Assembly: GCA_902492455.1 (NCBI GenBank)
Contig: CABULH010000003.1
Location: forward strand, 124,001-188,000
Direction of reading: 5' to 3'
DNA: 64,000 nt
Source of the DNA: an uncultured Oscillospiraceae bacterium
GTDB taxonomy: Bacteria > Bacillota > Clostridia > Oscillospirales > Acutalibacteraceae
Part shown: in pieces, positions 16,837 to 24,657 of the stretch
Layout of the letters: each line of letters opens with the position of its first letter
Position numbering within the stretch: position 1 is the stretch's first letter
Translations under genes and position numbers: made by a program
The notes under the pieces: model-generated
What the model saw: only the letters and a program-made list of their open reading frames with translations
Database searches by the model: none
What the model was told of the DNA's origin: nothing

Positions 16837-17182
16837 TGGCCGGGGCTTCCGCCTTAGGCGCTCTGGGAGCCTTGGGGTTGACAGCCTCAATCTGCACCTT
16901 GGTGTAGGGCTGACGATGGCCCATGGCACGCTTGCTGCCCTTCTTGGGGCGATAGGTGAATACCCGGATTTTCTTTCCCTTGCCGTTTTTCAGCACTCTG
17001 GCTTCCACCGTAGCGCCCTTGACGTAGGGAGAGCCGGCTTTCAGTTCCTTGTCGTTGTGAACCGCGATCACCTTATCAAAGACGACCTTGGATTCCTCAG
17101 CAGCATCCAGTTTTTCGATGAAAAGAACGTCTCCGTTTTCCACCTTATACTGCTTGCCGCCGGTTTCAATGATGGCATACAT
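16823..17182 (-). CDS. rplU: Ribosomal protein bL21
   Basis: A protein of 119 residues. Residues 1-103 are canonical bL21: MYAIIETGGKQYKVENGD at the start, and VFTYRPKKGSKRAMGHRQPYT in the conserved 23S rRNA-binding region. The C-terminus carries an Ala/Pro-rich extension (KAPRAPKAEAPANDAE) of about 16 residues beyond the usual end. The ATG at 17182 is the family start; an upstream reading extension crosses the structured leader and is rejected. It is the first gene of rplU-prp-rpmA. Confidence 0.97.
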   Translation of the reverse strand: MYAIIETGGKQYKVENGDVLFIEKLDAAEESKVVFDKVIAVHNDKELKAGSPYVKGATVEARVLKNGKGKKIRVFTYRPKKGSKRAMGHRQPYTKVQIEAVNPKAPRAPKAEAPANDAE

Positions 17183-17185
17183 AAT

Positions 17186-17275
17186 GGGAAGGCACCTGCC
17201 GTTTCCTTTAGACTCGCTGTTCGAGGCGGGGCGAAACGCCCGCTTTTTCGGCCCGGAACATGCGGCAACCGTCAT
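17186..17275 (-). ncRNA. Probable L21 leader (autoregulatory 5' UTR)
   Basis: The 90 bases before rplU form a GC-rich structured leader on the minus strand. It includes a GGGCGTTTCGCCC hairpin, a GAACAGCGAGTC segment and a GGCAGGTGCC motif shortly before the start codon. This layout resembles the L21 leader RNA known in Firmicutes, which is thought to bind bL21 for feedback. Assignment is by layout and short motifs, not by covariance search. Confidence 0.55.
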
Positions 17276-17418
17276 TTTATCATGGAAATCCGCTTATGTC
17301 AATGGGAAACCCGCATTTTCCCAGCTTCATCAGTAAAACTAGGATCAGATACAGGTTTGAAATGGTAGAATCAAGAGCTATGGGCAAAAAGGATTGCCGA
17401 CATCCTGATTGAATGAAA
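17276..17418. other. Short intergenic region, no gene seen
   Basis: About 140 bases between the end of the EcsC-like gene and the rplU leader. The composition shifts here from AT-rich to GC-rich, marking the left border of a lower-GC island. No clear repeat was found. Confidence 0.4.
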
Positions 17419-18168
17419 TCATCCTGCAATGGCGGTGTCCTCCCCCTCCTTTTTATTCTTATCGAGTGGTTCTTCACCATCTATCATTATACAATTATCC
17501 TCCAAACTGTTTTCGGTTGCAAAATCACCCTCAAAAAACCATTTGTACGCTCTATCTCCAATAGCTCTGGTTTCGACTAAATCTAGACTCCCTCCAATAA
17601 CGGCACCAACACCAGGAATCAATTTCCCCATATTGACAATGCCCTTTGTTCCAAACTTAGTTATAAAGCGAAAACCTACTTTCTGATTGATTTTAGCTAG
17701 TACTTTCCCCGGTATTTTTTTAACCAGCCCATTAGCGAACTTTATACCAAATTTTATTCCTGCTTGTTTAATGAGTTCATTTACTGTAATACCAGCAAGG
17801 CAGGCGTATACAAAAGTTTGAGTATAATCAGAGTTTAATTCAAAACCGGCCATATAAGCGGTACAGGCAATCATTCGCATTTGTACATAAAGAACGCTGC
17901 CTACATTAGCGGGTATCGTTACAGGCAAGGTGATAATCCCACCAAAGCCGGTAATAAATCCTGATGTCGTACATTTGATTATTTGATTTTTTATCATAGC
18001 TTTGGCTGCTTTTTTGGCTGTTGGATATTTTCCCAGATATTCACAAGCTATCGTTTCCACAGAAGGGCTGACGTTGGTGATTCCGTTTAATGATTTCTCA
18101 TAACAGCTATCCAGTAATTTCATGATATCCTCTTGCGATACAAGAGTTTTTTTATTTGGCTCACTCAT
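17419..18168 (-). CDS. EcsC family protein
   Basis: A protein of about 249 residues with the EcsC-family core: a hydrophobic, glycine-rich stretch SGFITGFGGIITLPVTIPAN followed by VLYVQMRMIACTAYMAGF. A second Gly-rich segment (GIVNMGKLIPGVGAVIGGSLD) lies near the C-terminus, and the end is acidic and lysine-rich. EcsC proteins are associated with membranes and often with secretion or stress functions, but the biochemical role is unknown. The ATG at 18168 has GGGTGA upstream; an earlier GTG at 18177 is less well placed. It is the last gene of a three-gene operon after two DUF4230 genes in a lower-GC island. Confidence 0.75.
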   Translation of the reverse strand: MSEPNKKTLVSQEDIMKLLDSCYEKSLNGITNVSPSVETIACEYLGKYPTAKKAAKAMIKNQIIKCTTSGFITGFGGIITLPVTIPANVGSVLYVQMRMIACTAYMAGFELNSDYTQTFVYACLAGITVNELIKQAGIKFGIKFANGLVKKIPGKVLAKINQKVGFRFITKFGTKGIVNMGKLIPGVGAVIGGSLDLVETRAIGDRAYKWFFEGDFATENSLEDNCIMIDGEEPLDKNKKEGEDTAIAG

Positions 18169-18180
18169 GTTTATCACCCA

Positions 18181-18816
18181 TTATTCACTTTGTTCTGTCG
18201 CCCCGTCCGATTGCGGTTTGCTCTCTGTAGACGAATCCTTGTATTCCCATTGGATTGTGTAAGACACGCCGGAAAGTTCACCCATTTTGTTTATGTAATT
18301 CTCAATTAAATTTTTTGCTCTGTTCTGGGCGTTGAGCAATAGAGCACTATTGCTCTCCACACTCTTTTTCATGACGGCCTGTGCGGCGTTGATTGCCGCT
18401 GTCTGATCTTCAGCTGTAATTTTGTTTTTATTCCAGCCGTCATCTGAAATGATGTAGGAATCCTGCGTTAGTTCTTCAATATCAATACTTAACAACTTTG
18501 CATTGGGCATGGAAATGGTAATGTTATTGCCTTCAATTCTCATGCTAACCTTAGACATATCAATCCCGATTTTGGCGGAGCCGGTATACTCAATCCAAAA
18601 TTTACGGTCTTTTTCGCCCCAATGGGAAATACCGCTGCCGGCTTCCTTTATTGATTTGGCAACGTTATGATAATAACATTCCAGAGTTGCCAGATTGCAT
18701 ATCGAACGAATCTGCATAATATCAGGTTCTTCTGCGGCAGGTTTTGGACTGCCGGAACATCCGCTTAACATACCGATAAAGAATACAACTGCTATCAATA
18801 AGCCCCATCTTTTCAT
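18181..18816 (-). CDS. DUF4230 lipoprotein
   Basis: A 211-residue predicted lipoprotein. The signal segment GLLIAVVFFIGMLSGC ends in the lipobox LSGC with the modified cysteine at about residue 20. The mature part contains ICNLATLECYYHNVAKSI, KIGIDMSKVSMRIEGNNI and ISMPNAKLLSIDIEELTQ, the pattern of DUF4230. Function is unknown. The ATG at 18816 is preferred over a TTG six codons earlier because GAAGGTGAG lies just upstream. It is paralogous to the preceding gene (same domain) and sits three bases from the TTG-frame overlap, so the pair is co-translated. It is probably anchored on the outer face of the membrane. Confidence 0.78.
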   Translation of the reverse strand: MKRWGLLIAVVFFIGMLSGCSGSPKPAAEEPDIMQIRSICNLATLECYYHNVAKSIKEAGSGISHWGEKDRKFWIEYTGSAKIGIDMSKVSMRIEGNNITISMPNAKLLSIDIEELTQDSYIISDDGWNKNKITAEDQTAAINAAQAVMKKSVESNSALLLNAQNRAKNLIENYINKMGELSGVSYTIQWEYKDSSTESKPQSDGATEQSE

Positions 18817-18830
18817 TGCTCTCACCTTCT

Positions 18831-19433
18831 TCAATTTATTTCAATCGTATAGTCTACCTCCATGACCTCGATCCACGGCGTAAACAATGCCTTGATAGAT
18901 TCGACAGCATTTTCTTTTGCTGTTGTTTTTAGCAACTCTTCCTCGGATACTCGTTTTTCTAAATCCGCTTTGCAAATTCTCAATGCTTCTTCCGAAATCG
19001 TTTCGGTTTCATATTTGTCTTTTGAGAAAATATAATCCAACGTGCCCGAATCTATTCGAATGTCCTGTATTTCTACGGATGGTAAAGTAATTTTGATAAT
19101 ATTTTCTTCTGCATTAAGTTGAATATCAATTTGTTTGAAGTCAATTCCCGCGTTCACAACACCTTCATAAGCCACATTATATTTTACTGTTTCGTTATCT
19201 TCTGCATAGGCTGTGGCAATAGCATTGTAAGTATAATCTACGGTTGCCAATTCATTGATCTCAATGACCTTTTCCAAAGAAGCCTCCGAGATGGTCGTCA
19301 TTTGGCCTCCTCTGTTCGGCACGATAATAGCGATTAAAACGATTACACAAACAACCGCCATTCCCCCAAGTACGATAAACTTTGTGCTCTTTTTCATCCC
19401 TTTTATAAAGGATAAAATTTTTGGTTTTCCCAT
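18831..19433 (-). CDS. DUF4230 membrane-anchored protein
   Basis: A 200-residue protein with one N-terminal membrane anchor (FIVLGGMAVVCVIVLIAIIVP, about residues 18-38) and an extracellular DUF4230 domain: INELATVDYTYNAIATAYA, VNAGIDFKQIDIQLNAEENI and ITLPSVEIQDIRIDSGT. It shares the LAT-x-(D/E)-(C/Y)-x-Y and (A/I)GID(F/M) patterns with the next gene, so the two look like a duplicated pair with different anchors (transmembrane here, lipid there). AAGGAG lies before the ATG. Function is unknown. Its promoter region carries paired dyads shared with the divergent XRE gene. Confidence 0.78.
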   Translation of the reverse strand: MGKPKILSFIKGMKKSTKFIVLGGMAVVCVIVLIAIIVPNRGGQMTTISEASLEKVIEINELATVDYTYNAIATAYAEDNETVKYNVAYEGVVNAGIDFKQIDIQLNAEENIIKITLPSVEIQDIRIDSGTLDYIFSKDKYETETISEEALRICKADLEKRVSEEELLKTTAKENAVESIKALFTPWIEVMEVDYTIEIN

Positions 19434-19477
19434 GACAATCTCCTTTTAACTATGAAATGGAATTTCTTCACTTTCAA

Positions 19478-19500
19478 TTTTAGATAAAATTTATCTAAAA
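19478..19500. promoter_or_regulatory. Dyad operator 1 in divergent DUF4230/XRE promoter
   Basis: A perfect 11 bp inverted repeat around one central base: TTTTAGATAAA, A, TTTATCTAAAA. It lies between the divergent DUF4230 operon and the XRE regulator and is a good candidate binding site for that regulator. Confidence 0.7.
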
Positions 19501-19505
19501 GTCAA

Positions 19506-19522
19506 TAGACAAATTTTATCTA
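19506..19522. promoter_or_regulatory. Dyad operator 2 in divergent DUF4230/XRE promoter
   Basis: An 8 bp inverted repeat with one mismatch: TAGACAAA, T, TTTATCTA. Its centre lies 25 bp from that of operator 1. It abuts a TATACT box (19525-19530) that may be the -10 of the regulator gene, consistent with autoregulation. Confidence 0.6.
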
Positions 19523-19553
19523 GGTATACTATTGCCATCCTGATGATTGGTGG

Positions 19554-19775
19554 GTGGCTGTATTGAAAAACCGTATTCGTAGCATGCGTGAAGACAGAGA
19601 CCTAACACAGGAACAGCTTGCCACGGCACTGGGTATCACGCAGCGAAAATACAGCTATCTGGAAACAGGAACGCAGCAATGGACAGATGAATTCCTAGTC
19701 AAATTAGCGAACTATTATCATGTCAGCATAGACTATCTCCTGTTCCAAACCGACAACCCAGAACGAAACAAATAA
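19554..19775 (+). CDS. XRE-family helix-turn-helix regulator
   Basis: A 73-residue stand-alone HTH_3 domain: IRSMREDRDLTQEQLATALG then TQRKYSYLETGTQQWTDEFLVKLANYYHVSIDYLL. This is a compact Cro/CI-type DNA-binding protein without a sensor domain. The start is a GTG at 19554; a TTG three codons on is an alternative. It is divergent from the DUF4230-EcsC operon, and the paired TAGATAAA/TTTATCTA dyads in between suggest it represses both directions. Confidence 0.82.
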   Translation: MAVLKNRIRSMREDRDLTQEQLATALGITQRKYSYLETGTQQWTDEFLVKLANYYHVSIDYLLFQTDNPERNK

Positions 19776-19860
19776 TTTTTCCGCTCCTTGTTATATTTCC
19801 CCTATGGACCGTAAAGCTCCTGTGGTTATAGACAGGGTAAACATATGCCGAGCAGGCAAA

Positions 19861-19902
19861 AAGCCGGGGGAGCAGCACTTCACCATGCTGTTCCCCCGGC
19901 TT
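19861..19902 (-). terminator. Terminator of yebC
   Basis: A 17 bp stem with one G/U pair (AAGCCGGGGGAACAGCA on the minus strand) and an 8-base loop, followed by TTTTTGCC on the minus strand. It lies downstream of yebC and may also stop the convergent XRE gene. Confidence 0.85.
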
Positions 19903-19958
19903 ACTGATTTCACATATTCATCAAGACGCCTTGTGTCACCATCAAAAGGCGGTGTATC

Positions 19959-20699
19959 TCAGTCCTCGTCGTCAGGCCGATCCCAGTTGTGCCAGACGTT
20001 CTGGACGTCGTCGTTGTCCTCCAGCACATCCAGCAGTTTTTCCATCTTGACAACACTTTCCGGATCCTCTATAGCGCTGTACACATCGGGGACCATCTCC
20101 ACCTCGGCGGATACGAAGGTATATCCCTTAGCTTCCAAATCCTCCCGGACACCGGAAAAATCCTCCGGCTCGGTGGTAATCTCAAACACGTCCGCATCAG
20201 CGGCGAAATCCGAAGCCCCAGCCTCCAGCGCGTCCTCCATCACCTTTTCCTCATCCAAGCCTTCCGCCTCGATGGCGATGATACCCTTCTTCTTAAACAT
20301 AAAGCCCACGCAGCCGGTCTGGCCCAGGTTGCCGCCGTATTTATCGAAATAGTGCCGCAGATCGCCGGCGGTACGATTCCGATTGTCGGTGAGCGTCTCC
20401 ACGATAACCGCAATCCCGCAGGGGCCGTAGCCCTCGTACTGCAAAGCCTCGTAATTATCCGCGTTGCCCTCTCCCGCCGCTTTTTTAATAATACGGTCGA
20501 TGTTGTCGTTGGGCACGTTGTTGGCTTTCGCCTTGGCGATGGCATCCTTCAGTTTGGAGTTGGCAGCAGGATCAGGCGATCCGCCCTCCTTCACGGCCAC
20601 AGCAATTTCCCGCCCGATTTTTGTAAAAATCTTCGCGCGCTGGCCGTCGGTCTTTTCTTTTTTCCTCTTGATATTATTCCACTTGGAGTGTCCGGACAT
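19959..20699 (-). CDS. yebC: YebC/PmpR family protein
   Basis: A 246-residue protein of the YebC/TACO1 family. The N-terminus MSGHSKWNNIKRKKEKTDGQ and the following AKIFTKIGREIAVAVKEGG are diagnostic, and the length is normal. The family was long annotated as a transcriptional regulator; the mitochondrial relative TACO1 is a translational activator, and bacterial members are also linked to translation, so the older label should be treated with care. Cytoplasmic. It is monocistronic, with AAAGGGG before the start and a strong terminator after the stop. Confidence 0.95.
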   Translation of the reverse strand: MSGHSKWNNIKRKKEKTDGQRAKIFTKIGREIAVAVKEGGSPDPAANSKLKDAIAKAKANNVPNDNIDRIIKKAAGEGNADNYEALQYEGYGPCGIAVIVETLTDNRNRTAGDLRHYFDKYGGNLGQTGCVGFMFKKKGIIAIEAEGLDEEKVMEDALEAGASDFAADADVFEITTEPEDFSGVREDLEAKGYTFVSAEVEMVPDVYSAIEDPESVVKMEKLLDVLEDNDDVQNVWHNWDRPDDED

Positions 20700-20947
20700 G
20701 GCTGAAAACCCCTTTATTTTTATTCTACCCTATAGTATAGCATACTTTCCCGCCGAAACGCAACCTTTCTCCGGTATTGATTGGCGCCGCATGTATTTTG
20801 TTGGTTTTCTCATGGCGCCTGCACACACCGCCGGAATTAATAAAGCGCAGAAGCCGTCACCACTCCCCTCGGCCTTGTCTTTCAACGTCCGCCATGCTAA
20901 GATAAAAACAGATGATTTAAAATTCTCCGAAAGGATGGGGAACGGAT

Positions 20948-21517
20948 ATGCAGATCCGCTTGGCTTCTATAGAGGACAGCGACGCGCTGCGGACCATCTA
21001 CGCCCAATATATCGATACGCCGGTAACCTTCGAATATCGGCTGCCTTCCAGGGAGGAATTTGCCCGCCGGGTGGCTGCCATCATCCAGACCTATCCCTAT
21101 CTGGTCTGGGAAGAGGCGGGAGAAATCAAAGGCTACGCCTATGCGCACCGCCAGATGGAACGAGAAGCCTATCAATGGAACGCGGAACTGTCCATTTACC
21201 TGGATCGGGCGTATACCTCCCGGGGAATGGGGAAAAAGCTGTACGGCATTTTGATGGACATCCTGCGGATCCAGGGTATCTGCACGGTTTACGGCGGCGT
21301 GACCCTGCCCAACGAGAGAAGCGAAGGGCTGCACTGCGTCTTGGGTTTCCGTCTGCTGGGGATTTACCGTCAAACCGGCTTCAAATGCGGCGCCTGGCAG
21401 GATGTCGGCTGGTTTGAAAAACAAATTGCTCCCTATCCCCCTGACCCCGTGCCAATTCGCTCCATTGAGGATATTTCCGCCCAGGAGCTGCAGGCAGCCA
21501 TACAGCGTCATTTATGA
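20948..21517 (+). CDS. GNAT N-acetyltransferase (phosphinothricin acetyltransferase-like)
   Basis: A 189-residue acetyltransferase resembling the Pat/Bar and YncA-like group: IRLASIEDSDALRTIYAQYI, then TPVTFEYRLPSREEFARRV. The acetyl-CoA-binding segment is LDRAYTSRGMGKKLYGIL (S-R-G-M-G-K), and FRLLGIYRQTGFKCGAWQDVGWFEK closes the fold. Such enzymes acetylate amino-acid analogues or methionine sulfoximine-like compounds; the true substrate is unknown. GGATGGGGAACGG lies before the ATG. It is the first gene of an operon with a DUF3795 gene and mutM, joined by an ATGA overlap. Confidence 0.88.
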   Translation: MQIRLASIEDSDALRTIYAQYIDTPVTFEYRLPSREEFARRVAAIIQTYPYLVWEEAGEIKGYAYAHRQMEREAYQWNAELSIYLDRAYTSRGMGKKLYGILMDILRIQGICTVYGGVTLPNERSEGLHCVLGFRLLGIYRQTGFKCGAWQDVGWFEKQIAPYPPDPVPIRSIEDISAQELQAAIQRHL

Positions 21518-22086
21518 AAGTGGGACGGCCGATGAAAGATTTTTACCGGGAGGATCCTTTGTTTTCTCTCTGCGGATTGAACTGTGCCCTTTGTCCCATG
21601 CATTTGGGCGGCTGGTGCCCCGGCTGCGGAGGTGGGCCGGGAAATCAGCCTTGCGCCGTCGCCCGCTGCAGCCGGGAACACGGCGGGGTAGAATACTGTT
21701 GTTTCTGCGGAGAATACCCCTGTGAACGATTGGCTGCCGGAAACGCCTATGACACCTTTATCTCTCACCGCAATCGGCAGCAGGATCTGGAGCGGTTTTG
21801 TAAAATCGGGCAAGACGCTTATCGGGCTGAACTGGACGAAAAAGCGGCTATTCTGGAGAAACTGCTGGATATATACAACGATGGGCGGCATAAAGGCTTC
21901 TTCTGCTCCGCCGTCAATCTGCTGCCTCTGCCCGATCTTCGGGAAATCATGCAGGGGCTGGCGAAACAGCCGGAGAGAGGCTCCGCGAAAGAAAGGGCCG
22001 CTGCCGCCGCAGTGCTGCTGCAAACGGCGGCAGATCAGCAGGGGATCTCTTTGAAGCTGCGCAAAAAGCCCAAAAAAATCATTTGA
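21514..22086 (+). CDS. DUF3795 cysteine-rich protein
   Basis: A 190-residue protein with a cysteine-rich N-terminal half: LCGLNCALCPMHLGG, CPGCGGG, CAVARCSREHGGVEYCCFCGEYPC. The pattern is that of DUF3795, a family of probable small metal-binding proteins of unknown function. The C-terminal half is helical and charged. The ATG at 21514 overlaps the preceding stop; an ATG at 21532 is an alternative. It is placed between an acetyltransferase and mutM, with the latter starting about 24 bases after this stop. A DNA-damage role is only guilt by association. Confidence 0.8.
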   Translation: MKVGRPMKDFYREDPLFSLCGLNCALCPMHLGGWCPGCGGGPGNQPCAVARCSREHGGVEYCCFCGEYPCERLAAGNAYDTFISHRNRQQDLERFCKIGQDAYRAELDEKAAILEKLLDIYNDGRHKGFFCSAVNLLPLPDLREIMQGLAKQPERGSAKERAAAAAVLLQTAADQQGISLKLRKKPKKII

Positions 22087-22109
22087 TCCCATCAAAGGAG
22101 GCGTTGATG

Positions 22110-22952
22110 ATGCCGGAACTGCCTGAAGTGGAAACGGTTAAGCGCATTCTGGAGCCACAGCTGACCGGCCGCCGGATCCGCTCGGTGACCCTGCATCGCC
22201 CGGAGGTGGTCGCTCACCCAGGAACGGAGGCGTTTCAAAAAGGAACTTCCGGCCGGATGATCGCCGGATTGGGTCGGAGAGGAAAGTTTATCCAAATATT
22301 TTTGGACAGCGAAGACACGGTCATCCTCCACCTGCGCATGACCGGCTGTCTGCTGGCGGTTTCGGACGATTACCCGGAGGCAAAGCACACCCACGTCCGG
22401 TTTCTGCTTGAAGGCGGCGGTGAACTGCGTTTTATCGACCCCCGCCGGTTCGGACGCCTCTGGCTCAAGGGAAAAGATGAGGAGGATACTTTCAGCGGCA
22501 TCGGCGCTCTTGGCCCCGAGCCTTTTGATCCCGCCTTCAACGCCGCCTATCTGCAAGCCGTCTTGGGTGGCCGACAGCGCAAGATAAAGGAATGTCTGTT
22601 GGATCAGCGAATAGTCGCGGGCATCGGTAATATCTACGCCGATGAAATTCTCTTCGCCTCCGGCATCCGTCCCGACCGGCCGGCCGCCGCACTGACGCAG
22701 GAAGAGTGGGGGCGGCTGGCAGCCGCAGTGCCTGCCCTTCTTCTTCAAGGAATAGAAGCCGACACCATGACCCCGGAAGAATATCTGGCCGGAAAGGGCG
22801 AGAAATACCGGAGCGTTCCCTTTTTTCAGGTATACGGACGGGAAGGCGAATCCTGTCCCCGCTGCGGCTGTCTTATCCGCCGTGTGATGCTTGCCGGACG
22901 CAGCAGTTGTTACTGCCCTTGCTGTCAGGCTTCTCCCTCCTCGAACGCATAG
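22110..22952 (+). CDS. mutM: Formamidopyrimidine-DNA glycosylase
   Basis: A 280-residue base-excision repair enzyme that removes 8-oxoguanine and formamidopyrimidines and nicks the abasic site. The start at 22110 places Pro directly after Met (MPELPEVETVKRIL), which is needed because Pro2 is the catalytic nucleophile and Glu3 acts with it. HLRMTG and the DPRRFGRLWL segment follow. A helix-two-turn-helix region (DQRIVAGIGNIYADEILFASGI) and a C-terminal zinc finger (CPRCG...CYCPCC) complete the protein, so all catalytic parts are present. AAAGGAGG lies upstream. It ends at a terminator. Confidence 0.96.
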   Translation: MPELPEVETVKRILEPQLTGRRIRSVTLHRPEVVAHPGTEAFQKGTSGRMIAGLGRRGKFIQIFLDSEDTVILHLRMTGCLLAVSDDYPEAKHTHVRFLLEGGGELRFIDPRRFGRLWLKGKDEEDTFSGIGALGPEPFDPAFNAAYLQAVLGGRQRKIKECLLDQRIVAGIGNIYADEILFASGIRPDRPAAALTQEEWGRLAAAVPALLLQGIEADTMTPEEYLAGKGEKYRSVPFFQVYGREGESCPRCGCLIRRVMLAGRSSCYCPCCQASPSSNA

Positions 22953-22953
22953 A

Positions 22954-22994
22954 GAACAGCAGCGGCAAGCGTTTTACGCCTGCCGCTGCTGTTC
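22954..22994 (+). terminator. Terminator after mutM
   Basis: A perfect 14 bp stem (GAACAGCAGCGGCA and its complement) with a 13-base loop, followed by TTTATG. It directly follows the mutM stop. Confidence 0.8.
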
Positions 22995-23045
22995 TTTATG
23001 GAATGTTTCGCATACCGCCAATTCCGGACAAGGTACTTCCTTATA

Positions 23046-24479
23046 TTAAACGTTGATCTCCACCTGCACGCCCAGATCCGCCGCATATTTTTCTTTCATG
23101 GGCACCACTTCCGCCATCAGGAACTCGGAGGTCTGCTCCGGCGCCCGGCCCACATACCGCGAAGGCTCCAGCAGCGCCTCCAGCTCCGGCAAGGTCATGC
23201 CGAAAGCCGGATCTCCCGCGATCCGTTCCATCAGATCGTTTACGCCGTCGCCCTGCTTCACCCGGCGGGCCGCCTCCATGGAATGGGTGCGGATCCGCTC
23301 ATGGAGTTCCTGCCGGTCGCCGCCCCGTTTTACGCCGTCCATCATGATATTCTCAGTAGCCATAAAGGGCAGTTCCCGGCGCAGATCCCGGTCGATGACC
23401 GCGGTGTTCACCACCAGCCCATCGGCTACGTTAATCACCAGGGAAAGGATCGCGTCCACCGCCAGGAACCCTTCCGCCACGCTGATTCGTTTGTTGGCGC
23501 TGTCGTCCAGCGTCCGCTCCAGCCACTGGGTGGAGGCCGTCATCGCCGGGTTGAGAGCATCCGCTACCACATATCGGGCGAGAGAGGCAATCCGCTCGCT
23601 GCGCATGGGATTGCGCTTGTAGGCCATGGCGGAAGAGCCGATTTGATGCTTCTCAAAGGGCTCCTCCACCTCTTTGAGGTGCTGAAGCAGCCGCACGTCA
23701 TTGGAAAATTTCGCCGCGCTCTGAGCGATGCCGGACAGGGTGGACAGAATCATGGAATCCAGTTTGCGGGGATAGGTTTGGCCGGATACTGGGAAGCAGG
23801 CGGCATACCCCATTTTTTCCGCGATCTTCCGATCCAGGGCCCGGCATTTCTCGTGATCCCCCTCAAACAGCTCCAGAAAGCTGGCCTGGGTGCCGGTGGT
23901 ACCCTTGGAACCCAGCAGCCGGGCTCCCGCCAGACGGTATTCCACCTCGTCCAGATCCATCAGGAATTCCTGGGCCCAGAGGGTGGCCCGCTTACCGACG
24001 GTGGTGGGCTGGGCAGGCTGGAAGTGGGTGAAAGCCAGGGTGGGCAGCGCCTTATAACGGTCGGCAAAATCCCCCAGCAGGGCGATGGCGCTCACCAGCT
24101 TGCTGCGGATCAGGCGCAAGGCGTCGTAAAGGATGATTAAATCGGTGTTATCCCCCACATAGCAGCTGGTGGCGCCCAGATGGATAATCCCCTTAGCGGA
24201 GGGGCACTGGACGCCATAAGCGTAGACGTGGGCCATCACGTCGTGGCGAACTTCCTTTTCCCTGGCGGCGGCAACCTCATAGTTGATGTCTTCCGCATGG
24301 GCTTTCAGCTCGGCAATCTGCTCATCGGTGATGGGCAGACCCAGCTCCTGCTCCGCCTCCGCCAGCGCAATCCAAAGCTTCCGCCAGGTCCGGAATTTAT
24401 TATCCGGAGAAAACAGGTACTGCATCTCCCGGCTGGCATAGCGGGAGGCAAAGGGAGATTCATAGGTATCGCGGCTCAT
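23046..24479 (-). CDS. purB: Adenylosuccinate lyase
   Basis: A 477-residue member of the fumarase/aspartase superfamily. It cleaves adenylosuccinate to AMP and SAICAR to AICAR in purine synthesis. The family signature GSSAMAYKRNPMRSERI, which contains the mobile catalytic serine loop, is intact. HLGATSCYVGDNTD and the TVGKR segment match the active-site regions. The length matches the longer PurB form. The ATG at 24479 follows GGCAGGA; an earlier in-frame ATG lacks a better site. It is monocistronic between two terminators. Confidence 0.95.
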   Translation of the reverse strand: MSRDTYESPFASRYASREMQYLFSPDNKFRTWRKLWIALAEAEQELGLPITDEQIAELKAHAEDINYEVAAAREKEVRHDVMAHVYAYGVQCPSAKGIIHLGATSCYVGDNTDLIILYDALRLIRSKLVSAIALLGDFADRYKALPTLAFTHFQPAQPTTVGKRATLWAQEFLMDLDEVEYRLAGARLLGSKGTTGTQASFLELFEGDHEKCRALDRKIAEKMGYAACFPVSGQTYPRKLDSMILSTLSGIAQSAAKFSNDVRLLQHLKEVEEPFEKHQIGSSAMAYKRNPMRSERIASLARYVVADALNPAMTASTQWLERTLDDSANKRISVAEGFLAVDAILSLVINVADGLVVNTAVIDRDLRRELPFMATENIMMDGVKRGGDRQELHERIRTHSMEAARRVKQGDGVNDLMERIAGDPAFGMTLPELEALLEPSRYVGRAPEQTSEFLMAEVVPMKEKYAADLGVQVEINV

Positions 24480-24618
24480 GAACATCCTGCCTTTCATGCC
24501 TCCCGTAACCGGAAGGCGGCTTTTTTATTATTGTAGCGGTTTTTTCTTTTCTATGCAAGTTGGAAAAAGAAACGGCATCCGGCCCCTATCCGGCGGAATT
24601 TTATACAAGCTGAAACAG

Positions 24619-24650
24619 AACTGCCGGAGAGGGGGCCCTCTCCGGCAGTT
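24619..24650 (-). terminator. Terminator of mscS
   Basis: A perfect 14 bp stem (AACTGCCGGAGAGG with its complement) and a 4-base loop just after the mscS stop. The minus-strand tail is TCTGTTT. Confidence 0.7.
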
Positions 24651-24657
24651 TGTTGCG

